A model generated the notes under the pieces. It saw only the letters and a list, made by a program, of their open reading frames with translations. It had not been told where the DNA came from and did no database searches. Source: Tepidiphilus sp. (GTDB lineage Bacteria > Pseudomonadota > Gammaproteobacteria > Burkholderiales > Rhodocyclaceae). Taken from it: a stretch of DNA of 6,335 bases. Numbering within the stretch: the stretch's first letter is position 1; the number at the start of each line of letters is the position of its first letter. Shown here piece by piece: positions 1-6,335 of this stretch. The translations under genes and the position numbers were made by a program. The DNA lies in the NCBI GenBank assembly GCA_028684345.1, contig JAQUGB010000017.1, positions 11,412-17,746 on the forward strand. The letters are read 5' to 3'.

Positions 1-2
1 CC

Positions 3-140
3 GGCGATACGGTGGTGTCGCGGGCGACCGTCATCGGCCTGCTGCCGGAAAAGCGCCGCGTCACGCTCGATACGCGTTGCATCGTGCGCGACAAGGTGGT
101 GCTGGAGGGCGAAGCGGTGGTGTTCATCCCGCCGCGCTGA
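3..140 (+). CDS. MaoC-like (R)-enoyl-CoA hydratase, C-terminal end only
   Basis: Only the last 45 codons are in the window; the start lies to the left. The frame is open from base 3 to a TGA at 138-140. It reads from GDTVVSRATV through LLPEKRRVTLDT to VVLEGEAVVFIPPR. This is the closing beta-strand pattern of MaoC-type hot-dog hydratases, where a GDTV turn leads into a strand, then an E-K-R-R-V-x-L-x-T strand, then a final 'GEAVV' strand. Members hydrate trans-2-enoyl-CoA to (R)-3-hydroxyacyl-CoA, feeding polyhydroxyalkanoate synthesis or fatty-acid breakdown. The catalytic Asp/His motif lies in the missing N-terminal part, so activity cannot be judged. It could be a stand-alone PhaJ-like protein or the end of a larger fusion with a MaoC domain. 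The gene converges on the minus-strand operon and shares its terminator region. Confidence 0.72.
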   Translation, partial: GDTVVSRATVIGLLPEKRRVTLDTRCIVRDKVVLEGEAVVFIPPR

Positions 141-156
141 GGTCGCGCAGCAGGTC

Positions 157-194
157 CGAAAAGGCGCCGGGGCAGGCCGACCGGCGCCTTTTCG
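157..194. terminator. Bidirectional intrinsic terminator between convergent genes
   Basis: A perfect 14-bp inverted repeat lies in the 56-base gap between two converging genes. The left arm is 157-170 (CGAAAAGGCGCCGG), the right arm is 181-194, and the loop is 10 bases (171-180). The GC-rich core GGCGCCGG is bordered by AAAA on one side and TTTT on the other, so each strand gives a strong stem ending in a short U tract. It starts 16 bases after the plus-strand stop and 2 bases after the folE2 stop on the minus strand. The U tracts are only four bases long, so efficiency is uncertain, but the position and symmetry make a shared terminator the best reading. Confidence 0.8.
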
Positions 195-196
195 CG

Positions 197-1003
197 TCAA
201 CGGGGTCTGGTCTTGTCGCGCTCGATCAGCGCATAGGCCGAGTGGTTATGGATGGACTCGAAATTTTCCGATTCGGCGATGTAGTGCACGATGCGCGGAT
301 CGGCATCGAGCCGGGCGGCAACGTCGCGCACCATGTCTTCGACGAACTTCGGGTTGTCGTAGGCGTGCTCGGTGACGTACTTCTCGTCGGGGCGTTTCAG
401 GAGCCCGTAGAGTTCGCTGGAGGCCTCTTTCTCGGCCAGTTGCACGAGCTCTTCGATCCAGACGTGATCGATCGTGCGCGCGGTGATGGTGACGTGCGAG
501 CGCTGGTTGTGCGCGCCGTAAGCCGAGATCTTCTTCGAGCAGGGGCACAGGCTCGTGACCGGAATCACCACTTTCATCGTGAAACGGTACTCGCCGCCGG
601 AGAGGATCTCGCCGATGAAGGTGACGTCGTAGTCCATCAGGCTCGCCACGCCGGTGACGGGGGCACGTTTCTCGATGAAGTAGGGAAAGCTCATCTCGAT
701 GTGGCCGGTCTCGGCTTCCAGCCGCTCGACCATCTGCCGCAGCATGGGTTCGAAATTTTCGACCGAGATCTCGCGCTCGTGGGCGTTGAGGATCTCGACG
801 AAGCGCGACATGTGCGTGCCCTTGAAGTTGTGCGGCAGGCCCACGTACATGTTGAAGGTGGCTACCGTGTGCTGCACGCCGCCGCTGCGGTCACTCACGC
901 GGATGGGGTGGCGGATGCTCTTGATGCCGACCTTGTCGATGGCCATGTGGCGATGATCGGCGAAGGATTGCACGTCGGGGATGGGTTGGAGGGTTTCGTT
1001 CAT
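197..1003 (-). CDS. folE2: GTP cyclohydrolase FolE2 (type IB)
   Basis: A 268-residue protein, normal length for the COG1469/FolE2 family. It converts GTP to 7,8-dihydroneopterin triphosphate, the first step of folate (and in some bacteria queuosine) synthesis, in the cytoplasm. FolE2 uses a different protein fold from classical FolE and is not strictly zinc-dependent. The family signature is clear: SLCPCSKKIS at 151-160 followed by GAHNQRSH at 163-170, supplying the conserved Cys and His. Later come TEHAYDNPKF (211-220), with conserved Glu212, and the C-terminal ESENFESIHNHSA stretch (244-256). The start chosen is the ATG at 1001-1003, giving MNETLQPIPDVQ. It has a GAGAGA ribosome-binding site 8 bases upstream. 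The frame is open back to a TTG at 1067-1069, but that start would overlap the dxs stop and add 22 residues unlike the family. It is the last gene of the run, 62 bases after dxs. Confidence 0.96.
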   Translation of the reverse strand: MNETLQPIPDVQSFADHRHMAIDKVGIKSIRHPIRVSDRSGGVQHTVATFNMYVGLPHNFKGTHMSRFVEILNAHEREISVENFEPMLRQMVERLEAETGHIEMSFPYFIEKRAPVTGVASLMDYDVTFIGEILSGGEYRFTMKVVIPVTSLCPCSKKISAYGAHNQRSHVTITARTIDHVWIEELVQLAEKEASSELYGLLKRPDEKYVTEHAYDNPKFVEDMVRDVAARLDADPRIVHYIAESENFESIHNHSAYALIERDKTRPR

Positions 1004-1011
1004 CGTCGGGT

Positions 1012-1017
1012 TCTCTC
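1012..1017 (-). promoter_or_regulatory. Ribosome-binding site of folE2
   Basis: The minus strand reads GAGAGA, with 8 bases between it and the ATG at 1001-1003. This supports that ATG over the longer TTG-initiated version of the frame. Confidence 0.55.
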
Positions 1018-1041
1018 GTCTCGTTCTTGGGGTGCGATCGT

Positions 1042-1065
1042 ATCGTAGCCCGTCATCGGCTGCGG

Positions 1066-1069
<4 letters not shown>
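1042..1069 (-). promoter_or_regulatory. Candidate sigma70-type promoter for folE2
   Basis: On the minus strand TTGACC (1069-1064) matches five of six bases of the -35 consensus TTGACA. After a 16-base spacer, TACGAT (1047-1042) matches four of six bases of the -10 consensus TATAAT. The -35 element overlaps the dxs stop codon. Transcription would start near 1035, giving a leader of about 30 bases that includes the GAGAGA ribosome-binding site. This is the only junction in the operon with room for a promoter. I see no obvious Zur-like AT-rich palindrome here, although folE2 is zinc-regulated in some bacteria. The call rests on motif matching alone. Confidence 0.4.
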
Positions 1070-2934
<1,865 letters not shown>

Positions 2935-2940
2935 GATGGA

Positions 2941-3843
2941 TCAGCGCCGGCGCTCGGCGACGAAACGGGCGAGCTCGCACAGGCGCTCGGCAGGCGGTCC
3001 CAGGGCGGTGAATGCAGTGAGGGTTTCTGCCAGGGTATTTCGTGCAGCCTCGATCGCTCCCTCCAACCCCAGGAGCGTGACGTAGGTGGCCTTGGCGTGG
3101 CGTTCGTCCTTGCCGGCGGTCTTGCCCAGGGTGGTGCTATCGGCAGTGGCGTCCAGGATGTCGTCGGTGATCTGGAAGAGCAGCCCGAGGGCGTTGGCAC
3201 CGCGCTCGAGCGTGGCATGGGCTTGCGCATCGGGTTCGTCGCAGTACGCGCCGGCGAGGACCGCATAGCGGATGAGCGCCCCCGTCTTGCACCGATGCAG
3301 AGTTTGCAGCGCTTCGAGAGGGATCTTGCGGCCGGTGGATTCCAAGTCGAGCGCTTGACCGCCCGCCATGCCGTGCGAGCCGCTGGCGCGGGCGAGTTCC
3401 CGCACCAGGCAGAGCTGACGTTTCGCAGGCAAACTGGGTAAGGATGTGGCGAGAAGCTGGAAGGCGAGCGTCTGGAGTGCATCTCCGGTGAGCAGTGCCG
3501 TCGCCTCGTCGAAGGCCACGTGGACGGTGGGGCGGCCGTGGCGCAGGGTGTCGTCGTCCATGATGGGGAGATCGTCGTGCACCAGCGAATAGACGTGGAT
3601 GAGCTCGACCGCCGCGGCGACGGGCAAGAGGGTTTCGATGGGGGCACCGAACCCCTCGCCGGAGGCGAAGACGAGCAGCGGCCGGATGCGCTTGCCGCCG
3701 CCGAGGACGGCGTAGCGCATCGCTTCGTGCAGGCGCTGGGGTTCGGCCTCGGCGGAGGGCAGGATCTGATCGAGGAAGTGCTCGACGAGGGCGCGGCGGC
3801 GCTCGCACCACGTCTCGAACGGTTCGCGCTCGGAGAAAGTCAT
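2941..3843 (-). CDS. ispA: Farnesyl diphosphate synthase (polyprenyl synthetase family)
   Basis: A 300-residue trans-prenyltransferase that condenses IPP with DMAPP and then geranyl diphosphate to give C15 farnesyl diphosphate, precursor of ubiquinone side chains and undecaprenyl phosphate. GGGKRIRP at 48-55 binds the IPP diphosphate. The first Asp-rich motif is DDLPIMDDD (90-98), with the two-residue insertion and upstream Tyr85 (HVYSLVHDD) typical of bacterial type II FPP synthases. The second Asp-rich motif is DDILD (227-231), followed by TLGKTAGKDE (238-247). GMAGGQALDLE (158-168) is also a family hallmark. These features favour IspA over octaprenyl or geranylgeranyl synthases, although exact product length is inferred. 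Its ATG (3841-3843) overlaps the xseB TGA as ATGA, with only a weak ribosome-binding site, pointing to translational coupling. Confidence 0.96.
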   Translation of the reverse strand: MTFSEREPFETWCERRRALVEHFLDQILPSAEAEPQRLHEAMRYAVLGGGKRIRPLLVFASGEGFGAPIETLLPVAAAVELIHVYSLVHDDLPIMDDDTLRHGRPTVHVAFDEATALLTGDALQTLAFQLLATSLPSLPAKRQLCLVRELARASGSHGMAGGQALDLESTGRKIPLEALQTLHRCKTGALIRYAVLAGAYCDEPDAQAHATLERGANALGLLFQITDDILDATADSTTLGKTAGKDERHAKATYVTLLGLEGAIEAARNTLAETLTAFTALGPPAERLCELARFVAERRR

Positions 3844-4079
3844 CGTTCGATAGAGGGGTCGAGGGGGGCCAGGGTGCCGTTTTCGATGGCGAGCAGCCGC
3901 TGCTCGGCTTCGTCGAGCACCTGACGGCAGCGACGCACCAGCGCCACGCCTTGCTGATAGCGCTGCAGCGCCGTCTCCAGCGGCAGGCGGCCGGTCTCCA
4001 GCGCCTGGACGATGCGTTCGAGTTCGGTGAGCGCGGCTTCGAAATCGAGGTGCTCGGGTGCGGCAGCGGATTCGCTCAT
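3840..4079 (-). CDS. xseB: Exodeoxyribonuclease VII small subunit
   Basis: A 79-residue protein, the usual XseB size. Several copies bind XseA to form exonuclease VII, which degrades single-stranded DNA from both ends and acts in mismatch and damage repair. The family pattern is clear: LDFEAALTELERIVQALETG at 11-30, then LPLETALQRYQQGVALVRRC (32-51) and LDEAEQRLLAIENG (55-68). This corresponds to the two-helix hairpin of the family. The start is the ATG at 4077-4079, which overlaps the ispH TGA as ATGA and has a GGAGG 4 bases upstream. The same frame stays open to the right, but that sequence is only the out-of-frame reading of ispH. The large subunit XseA is not in the window, as is usual; xseB habitually travels with ispA and dxs. 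Confidence 0.95.
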   Translation of the reverse strand: MSESAAAPEHLDFEAALTELERIVQALETGRLPLETALQRYQQGVALVRRCRQVLDEAEQRLLAIENGTLAPLDPSIER

Positions 4080-5014
4080 GTCGCCTCCGTGAGGGTTTTG
4101 GGAAGGGTGAAGCGGACGTTTTCCGCCACGCCCGGGAGCTCGGCGATCTCGGTGGCGCCCAGTTCCTGCAGCCGGGCGAGCACGCGCCGTACCAAGGATT
4201 CCGGGGCTGAAGCGCCGGCAGTCAAGCCGATGCGCCGCGCATCCCTGATCGTTTCGGCGGTGAGCGCCGTTTCGTCCTCGATGAGCCGTGCCGGGATGCC
4301 CAGCGCCGCGGCCACTTCCCGCAGGCGATTGGAGTTGGAGCTGTTGGGAGAGCCGATCACCAGCACGAGGTCGCATTGGGTGGCAAGCTGCTTGACGGCA
4401 TCCTGGCGGTTTTGCGTGGCGTAGCAGATGTCGTCTTTCTTGGGGCCGAGAATGCGAGGATAGCGCGCGGTGAGCCGTGCGATGATGCGCCGGGCGTCGT
4501 CGACCGAGAGGGTGGTCTGGGTGACGTAGGCGCAACGTTCGGGATCGAGCGTGAGTCGGGCGACGTCTTCTTCGGTCTCGACGAGGTGGATGCGATCGGG
4601 CACTTGCCCCATCGTGCCTTCCACCTCGGGATGCCCGCGGTGGCCGATCATCACGATGTCGTAGCCCTGACGGTACAGACGCTGCACTTCGTGGTGCACC
4701 TTGGTCACCAGGGGGCAGGTGGCGTCGAGCACGGTGAGGCCGCGCGCGCGGGCGCGCTCATGGACCCCTTGGGCCACGCCGTGGGCGCTGAAGACGACCA
4801 CGGCCCCGTCGGGCACCTCGTCGATTTCTTCAACGAAGACGGCGCCGCGCGCCCGCAGCGCTTCGACCACGTGGCGGTTGTGCACGATCTCGTGGCGTAC
4901 ATAGATGGGGGCGCCGAAGCGTTCGATCGCCCGTTCGACGATCTCGATGGCGCGATCGACCCCGGCGCAGAAGCCGCGGGGGTTGGCGAGGAGCACGGTG
5001 GGGGCGGTGTCCAT
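4076..5014 (-). CDS. ispH: 4-hydroxy-3-methylbut-2-enyl diphosphate reductase
   Basis: A 312-residue iron-sulfur enzyme (also called LytB) that reductively dehydroxylates HMBPP to IPP and DMAPP, the last MEP-pathway step. The three cluster-binding cysteines are Cys16 in NPRGFCAGVDRA, Cys100 in DATCPLVTKVH and Cys197 in DDICYATQNRQ. Substrate-binding residues are also visible: His45 (HEIVHNRHVV), His78 (SAHGV), His128 and catalytic Glu130 in GHPEVEGT, the QTTLS motif (166-170) and SPNSSNSNR (222-230). The start is the ATG at 5012-5014, giving MDTAPTVLLANPRG. The frame continues upstream to 5098, but those 28 residues overlap fkpB and do not match the family. The gene starts 7 bases after the fkpB stop, and its own stop overlaps the xseB start. 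Nothing is missing from the active site. Confidence 0.98.
   Translation of the reverse strand: MDTAPTVLLANPRGFCAGVDRAIEIVERAIERFGAPIYVRHEIVHNRHVVEALRARGAVFVEEIDEVPDGAVVVFSAHGVAQGVHERARARGLTVLDATCPLVTKVHHEVQRLYRQGYDIVMIGHRGHPEVEGTMGQVPDRIHLVETEEDVARLTLDPERCAYVTQTTLSVDDARRIIARLTARYPRILGPKKDDICYATQNRQDAVKQLATQCDLVLVIGSPNSSNSNRLREVAAALGIPARLIEDETALTAETIRDARRIGLTAGASAPESLVRRVLARLQELGATEIAELPGVAENVRFTLPKTLTEAT
4084..4088 (-). promoter_or_regulatory. Ribosome-binding site of xseB inside ispH
   Basis: The minus strand reads GGAGG followed by CGAC and the xseB ATG, a short 4-base spacing. The motif lies in the final codons of ispH (ACG GAG GCG ACA TGA). It is the strongest Shine-Dalgarno sequence I see in this operon and fixes the xseB start. 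Confidence 0.7.
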
Positions 5015-5021
5015 GAAAGGC

Positions 5022-5450
5022 TCAGCTGATCCCGATGATGCGCACTTCGAGCCGGACGGTCTTTCCGGCAAGAGGATGATTGAAGTCCACGACGCCATAC
5101 TCGTCGGTGAGTTCCCGCACCAGTCCCGTGTAGCGCGAGCCGTCGGGAGCGGCGAACTCCATGAGCGTCATCGCCTCGGTGACTTCCGGCGGAAAATCGG
5201 CGCGCGCCACACGCTCGACGAGCTCGGGGCGATGCGGGCCGAAGGCTTCTTCGGGTGGCAGCGTGAAGACGCGATGCTCGCCCACGCTCAGTCCCACCAA
5301 ACAGCGCTCGAGCGCCGGTAGCACTTCCCCCGTGCCAAGTTGTAAGGTGGCGGGGGTGGCTTCGAAGGTGCTCACCACGGCGGTGCCGTCTTCGAGGAGA
5401 AAACGGTAGTGCAGGGTGACGAGGCTGTCGGGGCGGACGGTGTCGGTCAT
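5022..5450 (-). CDS. fkpB: FKBP-type peptidyl-prolyl cis-trans isomerase (FkpB/SlpA type)
   Basis: A 142-residue cytoplasmic prolyl isomerase with chaperone activity. It has the two-domain SlpA/SlyD layout. FKBP strands at the N-terminus (SLVTLHYRFLLEDGTAV) and LQLGTGEVLPALERCLVGLS at 37-56 come first. The inserted-in-flap domain follows from about residue 65: PPEEAFGPHRPELVERV, then FAAPDGSRYTGLVREL. The protein closes with the FKBP signature VDFNHPLAGKTVRLEVRI (121-138). It lacks the His-rich metal-binding tail of SlyD, which with the lspA-ispH neighbourhood favours FkpB. The start is the ATG at 5448-5450, which overlaps the lspA stop as ATGA, with a GAGA-like ribosome-binding site just upstream. 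An open extension to 5573 lies within lspA and is unlike the family. Its client proteins cannot be told from the sequence. Confidence 0.95.
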   Translation of the reverse strand: MTDTVRPDSLVTLHYRFLLEDGTAVVSTFEATPATLQLGTGEVLPALERCLVGLSVGEHRVFTLPPEEAFGPHRPELVERVARADFPPEVTEAMTLMEFAAPDGSRYTGLVRELTDEYGVVDFNHPLAGKTVRLEVRIIGIS

Positions 5451-5962
5451 GTTGGAGTCTCGTTGGGTGGTTCGTTGGCGTGACGCGCGTGTTTGCCTTG
5501 CCGCCATTGGTGCCACAGGAGCAGCGCCACGCCGACGGTGATGGCGCTGTCGGCCAGATTGAAGGCGGGCCAAGCCCAGCGGCCGGCGTGAAAGAGCAGG
5601 AAATCGTAGACCGCGCCATGCACCAGCCGGTCGATGGCATTGCCGAGCGCCCCGCCGACGATCAGACCATAGGCGAGGCGCTCCATTCGTCCTGCCTCTT
5701 TACCCGCGGCGAGCCACATCAGCCACGCGCTCACGGCGAGCGCGAGCACGAGGAAGATCCCACGCTGCCAGCCTCCGGCTTGCGCGAGAAAACTGAAGGC
5801 CGCTCCCGGATTGTATACCGAGACGAGCTGCAGGAAAGGGGTGAGCACCAGACGCTCGCCCTCGGGGATCCAGCGCGAGAGAGCGAGCTTGCTGCCCTGA
5901 TCGAGCACGATCACCGTCAGGGCGAGGGCGAGCGTCGGCCGCAGGCGGGCGAAGGCGCTCAT
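5447..5962 (-). CDS. lspA: Lipoprotein signal peptidase (signal peptidase II)
   Basis: A 171-residue inner-membrane aspartic protease that cuts the signal peptide from prolipoproteins after diacylglyceryl attachment to the lipobox Cys. Four hydrophobic segments fit the family: about residues 9-22, 66-86, 94-110 and 131-150. Conserved blocks are LDQGSKLAL (20-28), VYNPGAAFSFL (49-59), GGALGNAIDRL (103-113), the VYDFL motif with catalytic Asp120 and FNLADSAI (134-141) with catalytic Asp138. The 18-residue spacing of the two Asp residues suits the family. The C-terminal tail (WRQGKHARHANEPPNETPT) is hydrophilic and basic, then polar. The start is the ATG at 5960-5962, overlapping the ileS stop as ATGA. 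A longer reading back to 6076 lies within ileS and is rejected. Confidence 0.97.
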   Translation of the reverse strand: MSAFARLRPTLALALTVIVLDQGSKLALSRWIPEGERLVLTPFLQLVSVYNPGAAFSFLAQAGGWQRGIFLVLALAVSAWLMWLAAGKEAGRMERLAYGLIVGGALGNAIDRLVHGAVYDFLLFHAGRWAWPAFNLADSAITVGVALLLWHQWRQGKHARHANEPPNETPT

Positions 5963-6335
5963 GCCCAGCGGCGCGTCTCGCCCGCGCCGTGCAGATTGTC
6001 GATGCAACGCGCGCACAGGGTGGGGTGCTCGGGGTCGCGACCCACGTCGGCCTCGTAGTGCCAGCAGCGCTCGCATTTGACGTGCGGGCTCGGCTCGACT
6101 TCGATCCCCTCGGATTCAGGCGAGTCGACTTCGCGCAGGCGCGCTTGCGAGGTGATCAGGGCGAACTTGAGCTCTTCGCCCAAGGCCGCGAGCGCGGCGT
6201 AGCGTTCGCCGTGGGCGCGGATCGTGACTTCGGCTTGCAGCGAAGGACCGATGCGGCCTTGCATGCGCACCGCCTCGATCGCCTTGTTGACCGCCTCGCG
6301 CGTCTCGAGCACGATCGCCCAGCGCCGCTCGATCG
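5959..6335 (-). CDS. ileS: Isoleucyl-tRNA synthetase, C-terminal 124 residues
   Basis: The 3' end of a large gene (family length about 930-950 residues) whose start lies beyond the right edge. The frame is open from the window edge to the TGA at 5959-5961. IleS charges tRNA-Ile with isoleucine. The visible part starts in the anticodon-binding region (IERRWAIVLETREAVNKAIE, then IGPSLQAEVTI). It ends in the C-terminal zinc-binding domain: CERCWHYEADVG followed by LCARCIDNLHGAGETRRWA, a Cx2C-x16-Cx2C arrangement with all four cysteines. The editing and catalytic domains are outside the window. This zinc-finger tail marks the bacterial IleS type also found in E. coli, not the mupirocin-resistant IleS2 type. 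It is the most upstream operon gene visible, and the promoter must lie to the right of the window. Confidence 0.96.
   Translation of the reverse strand, partial: IERRWAIVLETREAVNKAIEAVRMQGRIGPSLQAEVTIRAHGERYAALAALGEELKFALITSQARLREVDSPESEGIEVEPSPHVKCERCWHYEADVGRDPEHPTLCARCIDNLHGAGETRRWA

Noticed and set aside
258..760. The 11-base word TCGAAATTTTC occurs twice (258-268 and 750-760), looking like an AT-rich repeat or operator in a GC-rich gene.
   Set aside because: Both copies encode the same short peptide, ENFE, in folE2 (residues about 82-85 and 246-249). Coding constraint explains them.
77..1048. A 323-codon open frame on the plus strand, antisense to folE2.
   Set aside because: It mirrors the codon pattern of folE2 in a GC-rich genome, begins inside the hydratase gene and runs through the terminator hairpin. 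Its translation resembles no family I recognise. The minus-strand frame is an unmistakable FolE2.
4080..4535. N-terminal extension of the xseB frame to a 231-residue protein.
   Set aside because: The added sequence is ispH read in another frame and is Arg/His/Pro-rich. XseB proteins are about 80 residues, and GGAGG marks the internal ATG.
4376..5029. A 217-codon plus-strand open frame opposite ispH.
   Set aside because: It is the antisense reading of conserved IspH codons, with no family resemblance and no independent ribosome-binding site that I could identify.

Overview
The window is a GC-rich (roughly two-thirds G+C by eye) stretch of a proteobacterial chromosome. It is almost entirely filled by one tightly packed minus-strand gene run. 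The protein sequences and the gene order xseB-ispA-dxs-folE2 resemble Betaproteobacteria (Rhodocyclales, Hydrogenophilales or Burkholderiales-like). That placement is inferred from family knowledge and was not tested by a search.

Layout from left to right: (a) 1-140, plus strand, the last 45 codons of a MaoC/hot-dog enoyl-CoA hydratase-like gene. (b) 141-196, a short convergent gap holding a perfect 14-bp hairpin flanked by A4/T4, which reads as a terminator serving both strands. (c) 197-6335, minus strand, transcribed right to left: ileS (3' end only), lspA, fkpB, ispH, xseB, ispA, dxs, folE2. Four of the seven junctions are 4-base ATGA stop/start overlaps (ileS/lspA, lspA/fkpB, ispH/xseB, xseB/ispA). 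Two have gaps of 6-7 bases (fkpB/ispH, ispA/dxs). Only dxs/folE2 has a real spacer (62 bases), which carries a plausible sigma70-type promoter.

Functionally the run joins two clusters that are well known separately. One is ileS-lspA-fkpB-ispH: isoleucyl-tRNA charging, lipoprotein signal peptide removal, a prolyl isomerase/chaperone and the last MEP-pathway enzyme. The other is xseB-ispA-dxs: exonuclease VII small subunit, farnesyl diphosphate synthase and the first MEP-pathway enzyme. FolE2, a type IB GTP cyclohydrolase for folate/pterin synthesis, closes the run. Dxs makes DXP at the pathway entry, IspH releases IPP and DMAPP at the exit, and IspA condenses these to farnesyl diphosphate for quinones and undecaprenyl carriers. 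All three therefore sit on one probable transcript.

Every gene looks intact, with its key catalytic residues present. I see no mobile element, CRISPR array, tRNA, rRNA, phage gene or gene of unknown function, and no sign of an undescribed system. The observations in Part 2 are modest ones about operon architecture and regulation.
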